Below, in pieces: positions 43,340 to 53,032 of a stretch of 64,000 bases of DNA. Both the position numbers and the translations under genes were made by a program. How positions within the stretch are numbered: position 1 is the stretch's first letter; every line of letters starts with the position of its first letter. Origin of the DNA: Lishizhenia tianjinensis (GTDB lineage: Bacteria > Bacteroidota > Bacteroidia > Flavobacteriales_D > Crocinitomicaceae); the NCBI RefSeq assembly GCF_900116425.1, contig NZ_FPAS01000003.1:62001-126000 (forward strand), written 5' to 3'. The notes beneath the pieces are model-generated. The model ran no database searches. It was not told where the DNA came from and saw nothing but the letters and a program-made list of their open reading frames with translations.

Positions 43340-45232
43340 ATGAAGTTCGTTCAACACATACAACAGAAAATAAGACTTAAAATTCTTATTGCCTTTATTG
43401 GCCTTGGTGTGCTTACTATTTTAGTGGTTGGTTTCTATTCCTTTAACCTTACAAAGAAAGCCATCCTCAATAGAACTTTTGAACAGCTTACAACCTCTCG
43501 GGTTATTAAAACTAAATTCATAACAGACTTTCTTGAAGGAAAATTAAAAAGTACACAAATTGCTGCCACGTCGGTGGAAATAGACTTAATGTTTAAAGGA
43601 GTAAAGAAAAAAAACGACTCTGTTTTTGAACGAAAACCCATCAATTCTTTTATGACCAATGAGTCTTTCCACGACATGATTATCATCTATGATTCAAACA
43701 ATTTTTCTCTCGCTCATTTTGATGGCAAACTCACTTTCAATCCTATCACCCATAACCCCTTAAAAAAATATGTGCAACACATTTATAAGCAGGTAATTTC
43801 CAGTAAAAAAAACACCCTCTTTGATTACATCCAAATTCGAGATCAACTGTACCTTACAACAGCTGCTCCAGTCTATCATAGCGACGGTTCTTTTCGAGCT
43901 ATACTCTGTTTTACCATACCCTCTAGTTCCATCGACAATATCATGATTACCAATACGGTACTTCAAGGACTCGGTAATACAGGAGAAACCTACCTTGTGG
44001 ATAAGAATCATCGCTTAAAAAGTCAATCTAGATTCATTCCCAATGCAGTAAATCAACTCCTCATCAATACACCTGCAGTATACGAAGCTTTGGAAGGAAA
44101 TACCTTTACCTCCATTATAAAAGACTACAGAGGTATAGAAGTACTCAGCTCTTCTAGCTCCCTAGAACTTCAAGGTTTAGACTGGGTAATACTTGCCGAA
44201 ATAGATAAAAAAGAAATACTAGCCCCTATCTTAAAACTTAGGTTCAAGGTATTAAGCTTGAGTGCCATAGTTATTTTCATTTTCATAGCCTTGGTAACCT
44301 GGATAACCCGACAGTTTTCAAAACCTTTGATTAAACTAAAATCTATCGCTACAGAAATAGCACATGGTGATTACGGCAAAACATTGCAACCCACCACACG
44401 AGATGAAATTGGACAGTTAACTGAAGCCTTCAATGCCATGTCACAAGAAATACTTAATCAGCGAGAAGAACTTATAGAAAAAAACAAAGAAATTCAAGAT
44501 TCTATCAACTACGCCAAGCGCATACAATTGGGCTTACTTCCTTCCAAAAAGAACATTTATAAATTACTCGAAGACTCCTTTGTGCTCTACCTTCCTAAAA
44601 ATACGGTAAGTGGAGATTTCTACTATTGTAGTAAAATTAAGAACAAAGTAATTGTTGCCGTAGGAGATTGTACCGGTCATGGCGTACCTGGCGCCTTTGT
44701 AAGCGCCTTGAGTCACGGTTTAATTCAACGTACCATCAATGCCTACGGTATCACTCAACCCGCTACCATTTTAGACAAACTTCACGTGCTTTTCGATGAG
44801 ATGTTTTCCTTTTCTGAGCTCTCTATTAAAGACGGTATGGATATTTCTATATGCTCCTTTGATTTTGAGAAAAAGGAAGTTGAATTTGCTGGAGCAAACA
44901 ATCCCGTATTTAGAATTCGTAAAGGGGAACTTGATCTTTTCGAGGCCGACAGACAGCCCATAGGAGGATTAAAATCTTACACCCCATTTACCCATCAAAT
45001 TTTCAACCTTCAGGAGGGAGATTGTTATTACTTACTATCGGATGGATTGGTGGACCAATTTGGCGGTGCGAAAAACAAGAAATTCATGCGCAAAAACCTA
45101 AAACAACTCCTCCTCGATATACACGAGCTTCCTATGAAGGATCAAAAATTAAAAGTCAACAAAACCTTTCAAAATTGGAAGGGAACAAACGAACAAGTAG
45201 ATGACATTTGCATTTTCGGCATCAAAATATAG
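43340..45232 (+). CDS. SpoIIE-type PP2C phosphatase with extracytoplasmic sensor
   Basis: The 630-residue protein has an N-terminal membrane helix (about 15-35), a periplasmic Cache-like sensor (about 40-305), a second helix (about 305-328), a HAMP linker (about 330-385), a short coiled coil and a SpoIIE/PP2C phosphatase domain (about 420-630) with VSGDFYYC, VAVGDCTGHGVPGAFVSALS, FAGANNPVF and YYLLSDGLVDQFGG; the metal-binding Asp residues are present. This is the SiaA/RsbU architecture, which dephosphorylates a SiaC- or anti-sigma-antagonist-type partner; both are encoded elsewhere in the window. ATG 43340 is chosen over TTG 43337. Confidence 0.88.
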   Translation: MKFVQHIQQKIRLKILIAFIGLGVLTILVVGFYSFNLTKKAILNRTFEQLTTSRVIKTKFITDFLEGKLKSTQIAATSVEIDLMFKGVKKKNDSVFERKPINSFMTNESFHDMIIIYDSNNFSLAHFDGKLTFNPITHNPLKKYVQHIYKQVISSKKNTLFDYIQIRDQLYLTTAAPVYHSDGSFRAILCFTIPSSSIDNIMITNTVLQGLGNTGETYLVDKNHRLKSQSRFIPNAVNQLLINTPAVYEALEGNTFTSIIKDYRGIEVLSSSSSLELQGLDWVILAEIDKKEILAPILKLRFKVLSLSAIVIFIFIALVTWITRQFSKPLIKLKSIATEIAHGDYGKTLQPTTRDEIGQLTEAFNAMSQEILNQREELIEKNKEIQDSINYAKRIQLGLLPSKKNIYKLLEDSFVLYLPKNTVSGDFYYCSKIKNKVIVAVGDCTGHGVPGAFVSALSHGLIQRTINAYGITQPATILDKLHVLFDEMFSFSELSIKDGMDISICSFDFEKKEVEFAGANNPVFRIRKGELDLFEADRQPIGGLKSYTPFTHQIFNLQEGDCYYLLSDGLVDQFGGAKNKKFMRKNLKQLLLDIHELPMKDQKLKVNKTFQNWKGTNEQVDDICIFGIKI

Positions 45233-45356
45233 TTCTATTTCACACTAAATAAAGTGTGTTAAAAAAAATTGAAACTTGTTATTAATATATAGATGCGCTC
45301 CACCTAATAATAGCTATCTTAAGCAGCTAAAATACCCGAAACCAATATTACATTAC

Positions 45357-46496
45357 ATGGAAAATGTCCAGAATCTGTTCGTCGATTTCAAAACCTTAGA
45401 TGAAAAAGGTGATATTTTCAAACAAATGTTTGATCTCGCAGTTCTTCCCATATTAATTCACGATATGGAAATGAACATCATACGAGTAAATGAAAGTGCT
45501 TGCACAGAATTTGGATATACAAAAGAGGAGTTCAAAGCCATCAAAGTTTTTGATTTACACACAGCTGAAGAACTACAACATTCCAATGCCGTTTTAAAAG
45601 AGATGGAAACTGAAAATAAACTAACGGTACAAACCGTCTTTCAGCGAAAAGATGGTACTACTTTCCATGCCGAAGCTACGCCTTGTAAATACATTTTAGA
45701 AGGCAAGCCCATCATACATGTCTTCATTCAAAACACAGATTATAAAATAAAAGCGATACAAAAACAGCAAGAATTCAATGCCTTTTTAGAACGCACGGTG
45801 CATGAAAAAACACAAGAACTACTTGCAAAAAATGTTGAACTGGAGAACTTCGCCTACATCGCATCGCACGATTTAAAAGAACCACTTTTTACCATTACGA
45901 GTTTAGTTACCCTGCTGAAAAAACATTTGGGAATAGAAATCGATGAAAAATCAGATCAATTCTTAAACTATCTTCAAAGCTCAAGCAATCGAATGAGAGA
46001 AATCATTGACGGGATTTTAGACTACAGTAAATTGGGGCAAAACAGGCAATTAACAGCGGTTAATACAGCGCAGCTCATCCAAAGTATACTCACAGATCTA
46101 AACGGTTCTGTAACGCAAAAAGCTGTTCAAATTTCCTACGGAGAGCTACCAACCATAGAGGGTTTAGAAGTAGAATTACGACTGTTATTTCAAAACCTCA
46201 TCAGTAATGCTATTAAATTTCGCAAAGCAGATATCACCTCAGAGATAAACATTAGTGCCGAACAAAAAGAGGGACAATGGATTTTTTCCATCGCAGACAA
46301 TGGCATAGGAATTCCACCCAAACATCAGCATGAAATTTTTGCTCTTTTCAAAAGATTGCATTCCAAATCACATTACGAAGGAACGGGAATTGGTTTGGCA
46401 CATTGTAAAAAGATCGTTCAACTACATCAAGGCGAAATATGGGTAGAATCGAAAGAAAATGAAGGAAGTAGTTTTTATTTTAGTATACCTGTTTAA
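45357..46496 (+). CDS. PAS-domain sensor histidine kinase
   Basis: The 379-residue soluble kinase has a PAS domain (about 15-140, ILIHDMEMNIIRVNESACTEFGYT), a short coiled coil, a HisKA domain with the phospho-accepting His171 in IASHDLKEP, and a HATPase domain with the N box LISNAIKF, G1 DNGIGIPP and G2 GTGIGLAHCK. No membrane segment or receiver domain is present, and no response regulator gene lies beside it, so it is an orphan kinase. The preceding phosphatase gene ends 124 bases upstream. An upstream TTG frame start at 45276 is rejected because ATG 45357 begins a normal N-terminus. Confidence 0.87.
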   Translation: MENVQNLFVDFKTLDEKGDIFKQMFDLAVLPILIHDMEMNIIRVNESACTEFGYTKEEFKAIKVFDLHTAEELQHSNAVLKEMETENKLTVQTVFQRKDGTTFHAEATPCKYILEGKPIIHVFIQNTDYKIKAIQKQQEFNAFLERTVHEKTQELLAKNVELENFAYIASHDLKEPLFTITSLVTLLKKHLGIEIDEKSDQFLNYLQSSSNRMREIIDGILDYSKLGQNRQLTAVNTAQLIQSILTDLNGSVTQKAVQISYGELPTIEGLEVELRLLFQNLISNAIKFRKADITSEINISAEQKEGQWIFSIADNGIGIPPKHQHEIFALFKRLHSKSHYEGTGIGLAHCKKIVQLHQGEIWVESKENEGSSFYFSIPV

Positions 46497-46511
46497 TCCT
46501 AAAACTTAAAG

Positions 46512-47354
46512 ATGAAATTCAAACCCAACCTTCTTCTACTATTAGTTTTACTATTGATATTTAGCCCGAATATGGTTAAGGCACAAGACTCATCCACGGT
46601 ATATTCAGTAGACACCCTTCTCATTGGTGATTGGTATTTAGACCATCAACGCATTACAAGTTTTGAAGAAGACAGCACGCATTATTTTCCACCTTTCCTT
46701 TCAGAAATTGCCTTTACCCCAGACTCCATAATCCTTCAAAAAACAGAACCACGAAGATTTTACACACCTTCCACCAAAAGCTTTACCTACGAAATTTCTC
46801 ATAATGCGCTAACCCTTTATTCATGGCAAACTCACAGAAGAAAAAACAAAAATTCTTCTCGTGTAGAAGAAGCCAACTTCGAAATTTTGCTTTGTACAAC
46901 AGATCAACTTGTTTTATCCTACTACCTCTTTGACCCTACACCTTTAGGAAACAATTCTTTTAAAATTATTCTAACCTACAAAAGAAAAGCACATCAATCT
47001 CTACAAACTCAATTAACCAAAACTTGGTTCACTTGTCTTGATAACCATCCCAAAAACAAGGACACTATTTACTTTACACCAAGTACTCCACCCAACTGTA
47101 AGCAAAATACATTGACGTTGGAAATAAACCCATCCAAAGCAAAAATCGCTGAGACATTTGTAACTCATACATCTAATTTTTCTGGAATTATGGATGGAGT
47201 ATTTCTCTCACACCCTTACATGTTAGAACAAAGAAAGGAGAAAACTTACCTCCATTATTACCGAGCCCAAGAAAATTTAAACCTACAAATAACCACTAGC
47301 TACGAAATCGTTTCTTGTACTGCTCAAGAACTCATTTTGTATAAAGTTTATTAG
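46512..47354 (+). CDS. Secreted two-part hypothetical protein, lipocalin-like
   Basis: The 280-residue protein has a strong signal peptide (MKFKPNLLLLLVLLLIFSPN...KAQ, to about residue 25). The mature part seems to hold two similar halves, each with a Gly/Trp-like opening (LLIGDWYLDH; LTKTWFTCLD), beta strands and a closing (QLVLSYYLF; ELILYKVY), suggesting two small lipocalin-like or copper-resistance-like barrels. No named family is assigned. It begins 15 bases after the histidine kinase, probably in the same transcript. Confidence 0.6.
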   Translation: MKFKPNLLLLLVLLLIFSPNMVKAQDSSTVYSVDTLLIGDWYLDHQRITSFEEDSTHYFPPFLSEIAFTPDSIILQKTEPRRFYTPSTKSFTYEISHNALTLYSWQTHRRKNKNSSRVEEANFEILLCTTDQLVLSYYLFDPTPLGNNSFKIILTYKRKAHQSLQTQLTKTWFTCLDNHPKNKDTIYFTPSTPPNCKQNTLTLEINPSKAKIAETFVTHTSNFSGIMDGVFLSHPYMLEQRKEKTYLHYYRAQENLNLQITTSYEIVSCTAQELILYKVY

Positions 47355-47504
47355 GCAAACGGCTGGGCTATCCTTACAAGTTCAGTGGGTAAAAAGTAGT
47401 ATAAGGGTCGTTCACAAGCTTCTTTGGTCGCTTTTTCCCTCCTCCTTATACCTTACATTTTCCCTGCCCTCACTTTTCATCCTATCCCGGTTTGAATTTT
47501 ACTT

Positions 47505-47535
47505 TTGCTCTTCCTTTTCATTATAGTAAATTTGT
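47505..47535 (+). promoter_or_regulatory. Promoter of the gene at 47556
   Basis: TTG (47505-47507), a 20-base spacer and TAAATTTG (47528-47535) fit the Bacteroidota consensus, with 20 bases to the ATG at 47556. Confidence 0.7.
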
Positions 47536-47555
47536 GACAGAAATTAACTTGCTGC

Positions 47556-48461
47556 ATGTTCAAACGAATTATTTTAGGAGTGTACACCTTGCTCCTTTGC
47601 TTTACTTTAAAGGCCCAAGACTATACGTGGTGGAATGAAACCCATAACTGGGACGGCCATACTCCATGGACCAATTACATCACCACCAACACTGCTCACA
47701 TGGGGCCAAATGCACTACCAGTACCTGAAGTAAACCAGGGAACAACACGCAAAAAAACAGAATTAAAAGTAGGAACAGATCTACACTTTTCTCCGGGAGA
47801 TAAAACCCAAAACCCCAATACTTCACTCTACCTTCCACTCTACACCCCTAAAGTTGGATTGCAACTACAAATAGTACCCATAGAATTCTACCAAACCGAC
47901 ACCATCACTAGAGATTTTAGAGCCGCTAGAAATAGATCAGGAAAAGGATATGCCGTTGGAGATTTCTACATCAGCACATTTGTGCAAGTCGTGGAAAACC
48001 ATAAAACACTACCCGATATTATGCTCTCCATCAATTTAAAAACGGCTTCGGGCAACAAATTTTCTGACGCCCGCTTCACAGATGCTCCCGCCTATTATAT
48101 GGACCTATCCTTCGGTAAAAACTATACGCTAAATGCATCCAAAAACATCACCTTAAGGCCCTATTTAATGGGTGGTTTTTACGTGTGGCAAATGCGCGGG
48201 TTTACACAACCACAAAATGACGCACTGTTGTACGGACTAGGTGCTAAATTAGCAACAGACCACTTCACCTTATTTTCTTCATTGGCAGGTTATCACGGTT
48301 ACTTAAAGAATGGCGACAGTCCCCTTGTATTCAGGGCTAGTTTTCGTACAAATTTCAAGGGCAGGATAAATTACTCCTTTCGTTATCAAAAAGGAATAAA
48401 AGACTTCCCTTTCAACACTTTTTCGCTTAATCTCATTGCTAAATTCAAAGCTCCTCACTAA
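47556..48461 (+). CDS. Outer-membrane-barrel-like hypothetical protein
   Basis: The 301-residue protein has a signal peptide (MFKRIILGVYTLLLCFTLKA) and a mature sequence of alternating aromatic strands. The start of the mature part is rich in Trp, Asn and Thr (DYTWWNETHNWDGHTPWTNY), and it ends with a basic C-terminus. It is most likely an outer-membrane protein of unknown function. It stands alone between its promoter and the TauE/SafE gene. Confidence 0.6.
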   Translation: MFKRIILGVYTLLLCFTLKAQDYTWWNETHNWDGHTPWTNYITTNTAHMGPNALPVPEVNQGTTRKKTELKVGTDLHFSPGDKTQNPNTSLYLPLYTPKVGLQLQIVPIEFYQTDTITRDFRAARNRSGKGYAVGDFYISTFVQVVENHKTLPDIMLSINLKTASGNKFSDARFTDAPAYYMDLSFGKNYTLNASKNITLRPYLMGGFYVWQMRGFTQPQNDALLYGLGAKLATDHFTLFSSLAGYHGYLKNGDSPLVFRASFRTNFKGRINYSFRYQKGIKDFPFNTFSLNLIAKFKAPH

Positions 48462-48556
48462 ATCAATTGAATATCGCAATTTATTGCCATGAATATTGAC
48501 GCTTATCATTTTTCGCTGCTTTCTTTCATGTATCTTTAGGAGGCAGAACCAATGCT

Positions 48557-49285
48557 ATGAAAGACCTTAATTTCATTTTTTTAATTCTGGCCTTATTGGC
48601 AGAAATAATAGGAACCATAGGTGGTTTTGGGTCTTCTGTGTTTTTTGTCCCTTTAGGAAATTTCTATTTTGATTACCACTCTGTTTTAGGCTTAACTGCT
48701 CTTTTTCATCTATCTAGTAATGTGAGCAAAATCTTTCTTTTTAGAAAGGGATTGGATAAAAAACTACTCATTAACATAGGTGTACCGTCTGTAATTTTCG
48801 TGATTTTAGGAGGAGTACTTTCCAAATATGTCGCCTCCAATTACCTACAAATTGTACTGGGTATTTTCTTGGTAGCCTTTAGTTTGTTTTTCATTATTAA
48901 ACGCAATTTTGCCATTGCCGCCAATAAAAAGAATGCTCTGATCGGGGGTAGCTTTTCTGGACTTTCAGCAGGCCTTCTCGGTACAGGTGGAGCCATAAGA
49001 GGATTAACCATGGCAGCCTTTAATTTGGAGAAAAGTGTATTCATCGCCACCTCCGCTTTTATTGATTTTATGATAGATTTCACCCGAACCTTTGTTTACT
49101 GGGGAAATGGATACATACACCAACACGATTTAAAATACATTCCTTTTTTATTCATTATTGGTGTTCTCGGCTCCTATTTAGGCAAACGCATTTTGAACTA
49201 TATTCCTCAAAATAGGTTTAGAATACTTTCATTAAGTTTTGTACTAATTATAGGTATCATTACCTTGATACAAATTCATCTTTAA
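48557..49285 (+). CDS. TauE/SafE (TSUP) family membrane transporter
   Basis: The 242-residue protein shows the family pattern: an N-terminal Gly-rich helix motif (IIGTIGGFGSSVFFVPLGNF), a second repeat motif (GGSFSGLSAGLLGTGGAIRG) and about eight membrane helices. TSUP proteins export or import sulfonates, sulfite or organic anions; the substrate cannot be predicted. A strong Shine-Dalgarno sequence AGGAGG lies at 48538-48543, thirteen bases before ATG 48557, unusual for this genome, where most genes lack one. Confidence 0.85.
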   Translation: MKDLNFIFLILALLAEIIGTIGGFGSSVFFVPLGNFYFDYHSVLGLTALFHLSSNVSKIFLFRKGLDKKLLINIGVPSVIFVILGGVLSKYVASNYLQIVLGIFLVAFSLFFIIKRNFAIAANKKNALIGGSFSGLSAGLLGTGGAIRGLTMAAFNLEKSVFIATSAFIDFMIDFTRTFVYWGNGYIHQHDLKYIPFLFIIGVLGSYLGKRILNYIPQNRFRILSLSFVLIIGIITLIQIHL

Positions 49286-49290
49286 TAGAA

Positions 49291-49320
49291 AAAGTCCCAA
49301 CATAGTGCCGGGACTTTCTC
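49291..49320. terminator. Hairpin terminator between TauE/SafE and propionyl-CoA synthetase
   Basis: AAAGTCCC (49291-49298) pairs with GGGACTTT (49310-49317) around an eleven-base loop. It serves the two converging genes, though the T run is short. Confidence 0.7.
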
Positions 49321-49335
49321 TTATCATCTATTAAT

Positions 49336-51246
49336 CTAGGACTTAAAACGTCCTACCTTATTTTCTTCAAAAGTCATTTCTATTTCACCTATCACATCTA
49401 TATTATCTATGGTAGATGGAATGTTGTATTGATCAGAATCGGCAATTTGGCGCAACAACTTACGCAAGGTTTTTCCCGATCTCGTTTTTGGTAAACGTTG
49501 AACGTGCACAACTTTTTTAAAGCTAGCTACAGGACCTATTTCCTTGCGCACTTCGTTAATAATAGCCTTAGAAATTTCCTCCGCACTCTCTGTTACATTA
49601 GATTGCAAAACAATTAATCCCAAGGGCTCTTGTCCTTTTAAATCTGAGTGAATTCCGACCACGGCACATTCGGCTATAGCGGGATGTTTGGCCACAATTT
49701 CTTCCATTTCTGCTGTAGACAAGCGGTGCCCCGCAACATTAATTACATCGTCTACCCTACCGGTGATAAAGAAATATCCATCTTCATCTTTGTATCCACC
49801 ATCTCCTGAGAAATAATATCCTGGGAAACGCTCTAAGTAACCTTTTTGATAACGGGTTGGATTTTGCCATAAACTTACCAAATTACCTGGAGGCAAGGGT
49901 AATTTCACAGCCACGTAGCCTTCTTCATTGGCACCCAACGCTTCTCCTTCAGCATTTAAAATTTGAATATCATAACCACACACTGGAAAACTAGCAGAGC
50001 CCGGCTTCACATCAAACAATTCCAAACCAGCCATATTCGCCAACATGGGCCACCCCGATTCTGTTTGCCACCAATGATCAATAACAGGAATTCCCAATTG
50101 CGCCTTTAACCAATGTAAAGTGGCCGCATCACATCGCTCGCCCGCAAGAAAGAAATATTTAAAATGAGAAAGATCATACTTTTGGATAAACTCCCCTTTT
50201 GGGTCTTCTTTACGAATAGCGCGTATAGCCGTAGGTGCTGTAAACATCGTTTTTACTTTGTTTTCTTCTATGATGCGCCAAAACGTTGAAGCATCCGGTG
50301 TTTTGATGGGCTTTCCTTCAAAAACGATGGTCGTACTGCGGTTAATTAAAGGCGCATATACTATATAACTATGTCCAACCACCCATCCAACATCACTGGC
50401 TGCCCAGAAACATTCTCCAGGTTCTACGGCATAAATATTTGTCATAGAGAATTTCAAAGCCGTAGCATAACCTCCCGTATCTCTTATTATTCCTTTAGGT
50501 GTACCAGTTGTTCCCGAAGTATACAAGATGTAAGAAGGATGATTGCCCTCCACCGGAACAACTTCAGCAGCTTGAGATTTCTCCACCAATTCTCTGTAAT
50601 CTATATCTCTGTCTGATCTACTGTAATACACATCCCCCCTGTCGAATATCACCACGTTACTTGGCTTGTGTTCTGCAACATCTATGGCCTTATCCACAAA
50701 CTCCTTGTAAGGAATCACCTTGTCGATTTCAATTCCATTAGAAGCGCAAATGATGGCCTTGGGTTTACAATCGTTAATACGTATAGCTAATTCGTGCGGA
50801 GCAAAACCACCAAAAACAACAGAATGAATGGCGCCTATACGGGCACAGGCTAACATGGCATACACGGCCTGAGGTATCATGGGCATGTAAACAATTACGG
50901 TATCTCCTTTTTTGATTCCTAAAGAAAGAAGTCCGCCAGCAAGTCTACTCACCTCATCGTGTAACTCGTTATAACTGATCTCTCTTCTGGTGTCCGTAAC
51001 AGGAGAATCATATACTATAGCGGTCTGACTTCCAAACCCATCCTCTATGTGTTTATCTATGCACAAATAAGAGAGGTTTAATTTCCCATCAACGAACCAC
51101 TCATTTTTCAAGGGGTCTTTACCTTTGATGATGGAAGGTTTTTTAAACCAGTGTATTTCATCTGCCTGTTCTTTCCAAAATCCTTCTGGGTTTTCTATAC
51201 TATATCTATGCGCATCAGTATAGCTTTTCTGCATGGTCTTTATCAT
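49336..51246 (-). CDS. prpE: Propionyl-CoA synthetase-like acyl-CoA synthetase
   Basis: The product from ATG 51246 is 636 residues, the usual length of PrpE/ACSS3. Motifs in order are the adenylation core YILYTSGTTGTPKGIIRDTG, the DVGWVVGHSYIVYAPL loop, the PGSASFPVCGYDIQ segment typical of the propionyl branch, the YFSGDGGYKDEDGYFFITGR hinge region and the C-terminal lysine motif TRSGKTLRKLLR. It makes propionyl- or acetyl-CoA from the acid, ATP and CoA; the preference is by resemblance. ATG 51234 is an equal alternative, while the 31 residues upstream of 51246 look unnatural. Confidence 0.85.
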   Translation of the reverse strand: MIKTMQKSYTDAHRYSIENPEGFWKEQADEIHWFKKPSIIKGKDPLKNEWFVDGKLNLSYLCIDKHIEDGFGSQTAIVYDSPVTDTRREISYNELHDEVSRLAGGLLSLGIKKGDTVIVYMPMIPQAVYAMLACARIGAIHSVVFGGFAPHELAIRINDCKPKAIICASNGIEIDKVIPYKEFVDKAIDVAEHKPSNVVIFDRGDVYYSRSDRDIDYRELVEKSQAAEVVPVEGNHPSYILYTSGTTGTPKGIIRDTGGYATALKFSMTNIYAVEPGECFWAASDVGWVVGHSYIVYAPLINRSTTIVFEGKPIKTPDASTFWRIIEENKVKTMFTAPTAIRAIRKEDPKGEFIQKYDLSHFKYFFLAGERCDAATLHWLKAQLGIPVIDHWWQTESGWPMLANMAGLELFDVKPGSASFPVCGYDIQILNAEGEALGANEEGYVAVKLPLPPGNLVSLWQNPTRYQKGYLERFPGYYFSGDGGYKDEDGYFFITGRVDDVINVAGHRLSTAEMEEIVAKHPAIAECAVVGIHSDLKGQEPLGLIVLQSNVTESAEEISKAIINEVRKEIGPVASFKKVVHVQRLPKTRSGKTLRKLLRQIADSDQYNIPSTIDNIDVIGEIEMTFEENKVGRFKS

Positions 51247-51445
51247 TGTTTTATAGTGTTGTAGCCATTGAATATTTAGCCGTATCCAATGCTTCTCAAG
51301 ATAACAGAAATCGAGTTGACTCCGATTGATAAAAATCACTTCTGGAAGATTATCCTATCCTTTTCTTTTTCGTAAATTGTAAAAAAAGGAAGAACAGGAG
51401 GATGTCAACAATCACCGCTGTTCTTACTGAAAAAAAATCGATAAG

Positions 51446-51913
51446 ATGAAAAACAAAGCAACACTCTTATTAAGCTTATTACTCATAAGTCCCCTTAATT
51501 TTAGTCAGGAAAGAGAACAAGAAATAATCGTAAAAGACTATTACCCCAATGCCGTTTACGGGTCCCTTGGCATTGGCGGACTCTACTTTACAGCAACCGG
51601 TTTTTACGAAAGAACCTTGAGCTATAATGGAAGGTTAAGAACCTTTGCAAAAGTGGGTGTTGGTGGTTATGCCCTTTGGGGGATAGGTGGTGTCTATGGT
51701 ATGGGGCATTTGGGATTGTTAACAGGTGCGAATAACAATCACCTGGAATTAAGTGCCGGTTACAACCGCTTTTTCACTGGAGACCTTCAAGGAGACTATC
51801 CTTTGTCAGGAACAATGGGCTATAGGTTTCAAAAACCAGATGGGTTATTCATATTTAGAACAGGTGTTTCTTTTCCGGAGGCTGTGTACTTAGGTTTAGG
51901 CTTTAGTTTTTAA
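51446..51913 (+). CDS. Tandem outer-membrane-type protein, copy 1
   Basis: The 155-residue secreted protein has a signal peptide (to about residue 20) and a Gly/Tyr-rich beta-strand body. It is clearly paralogous to the two genes after it, sharing the closing block GYRFQKP...FRTGVSFPE and the length. The terminal aromatic residue (FSF) suits an outer-membrane barrel of eight strands. No function is known. It has a promoter region of its own, 200 bases from the divergent prpE gene. Confidence 0.65.
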   Translation: MKNKATLLLSLLLISPLNFSQEREQEIIVKDYYPNAVYGSLGIGGLYFTATGFYERTLSYNGRLRTFAKVGVGGYALWGIGGVYGMGHLGLLTGANNNHLELSAGYNRFFTGDLQGDYPLSGTMGYRFQKPDGLFIFRTGVSFPEAVYLGLGFSF

Positions 51914-51993
51914 GCAAAGCTAACCATCCGGTAATCTTCCTAGAAATTCTAAACATCCCCTGATTGTGTTTTTCATGTATAATAACATTAGCT

Positions 51994-52461
51994 ATGAAAA
52001 ATTTTATTTCACTTCTACTTAGCCTTTGCTTTTTACCCCTTCAAGGAAATACACAAATTCCCGAAAAGCAAGCCATTGCCCAAGAATACTATTCCAATGC
52101 CTTGTATGGATCTTTGGGATATGGAGGAAAGTACGCTACCGCCAACTCCTATTTTGAACACTGCTTAACCGCGAATGATAAAATCAAAACTTTGGGTAAA
52201 ATAGGATATGGAGGATATTACACCGTACATGGAACAGGGAGCTATTTATTGGGACACGTAGGACTTTTAACGGGGGCAAAAAATCACCATTTAGAAGCTA
52301 GCATAGGTGCAAATTTCTTTTTTGGGGATGCACTTATTGAAGAGATCCCACTGGGCGCAAACCTGGGCTACAGGTTTCAAAAACCACAGGGTATATTTTT
52401 ACTTAGAACGGGAATTTCTTATCCAGAAGGCGTCTATGTTGGAATTGGAACCTGCTTTTAG
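51994..52461 (+). CDS. Tandem outer-membrane-type protein, copy 2
   Basis: From ATG 51994 (MKNFISLLLSLCFLPLQGN) the product is 155 residues; the upstream TTG at 51964 would add a poor N-terminus. It is the second member of the paralogue trio, with LYGSLGYGGKYATA, HVGLLTGAKNHHLE and GYRFQKPQGIFLLRTGISYP aligned to copies 1 and 3. The gene is probably an ancient tandem duplicate: the layout is kept but many positions have changed. Confidence 0.65.
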   Translation: MKNFISLLLSLCFLPLQGNTQIPEKQAIAQEYYSNALYGSLGYGGKYATANSYFEHCLTANDKIKTLGKIGYGGYYTVHGTGSYLLGHVGLLTGAKNHHLEASIGANFFFGDALIEEIPLGANLGYRFQKPQGIFLLRTGISYPEGVYVGIGTCF

Positions 52462-52507
52462 GAGGAAGGAACAAAATGTTGTAAATTATAGAGAAATTAC
52501 TTGAAGC

Positions 52508-52972
52508 ATGAAGACTATAGTTTGTGTTATACTCTCGGTATTTTATACTTTTTGCTTTTCACAAAGCTCTATACAAACACGCAGAGACTCTATTTTTCAA
52601 CCCCGTGCTTTGTATGCTAATTTAAGTGCAGGTGTCCGCGTTATCTCAAGCATGACAGCATACTATGAATCCACGTTAAGGACAAGAGGAAACTCCAGAA
52701 CCTATCTTAAGGCTGGCTTGGGTTATTACGCCGTATTTGGGAGAGGAGGAATGCATGTAATCGGCAACCTTGGGTGGTACGGGGGTGGTGTAAAGCACAA
52801 AATAGAATGTGGTGGCGGACTTGATTATTTCATCCTGGGAGATCTACAAGGTGCGATTCCTCTTTCAGCATCGCTAGGATATCGTTTTCAAAAACCTCAA
52901 AAACGCTTTCTATTCAGGACTGGATTTTCTTATCCCGAAGGAGTTTATATTGGGGCCGGGTATAGATTTTAG
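52508..52972 (+). CDS. Tandem outer-membrane-type protein, copy 3
   Basis: This 154-residue paralogue is the most diverged of the three. It keeps LYANLSAG, the GGGLDYFILGDLQGAIPLS stretch and the closing block GYRFQKPQKRFLFRTGFSYP. The signal peptide ends near CFSQ. Function is unknown; the spacing of 46 bases to copy 2 suggests a shared transcript. Confidence 0.65.
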   Translation: MKTIVCVILSVFYTFCFSQSSIQTRRDSIFQPRALYANLSAGVRVISSMTAYYESTLRTRGNSRTYLKAGLGYYAVFGRGGMHVIGNLGWYGGGVKHKIECGGGLDYFILGDLQGAIPLSASLGYRFQKPQKRFLFRTGFSYPEGVYIGAGYRF

Positions 52973-53032
52973 ACGTTCCCAACTTCAATTTCTTAATTGA
53001 AAAGTTAATTTTAACCCTAAGAAAACAACAGG

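Noticed and set aside
45240-45270. CACACT...AGTGTG hairpin after the SpoIIE-type phosphatase gene
   Set aside because: Only six pairs, followed by A rather than T residues on the coding strand; not convincing as a terminator.
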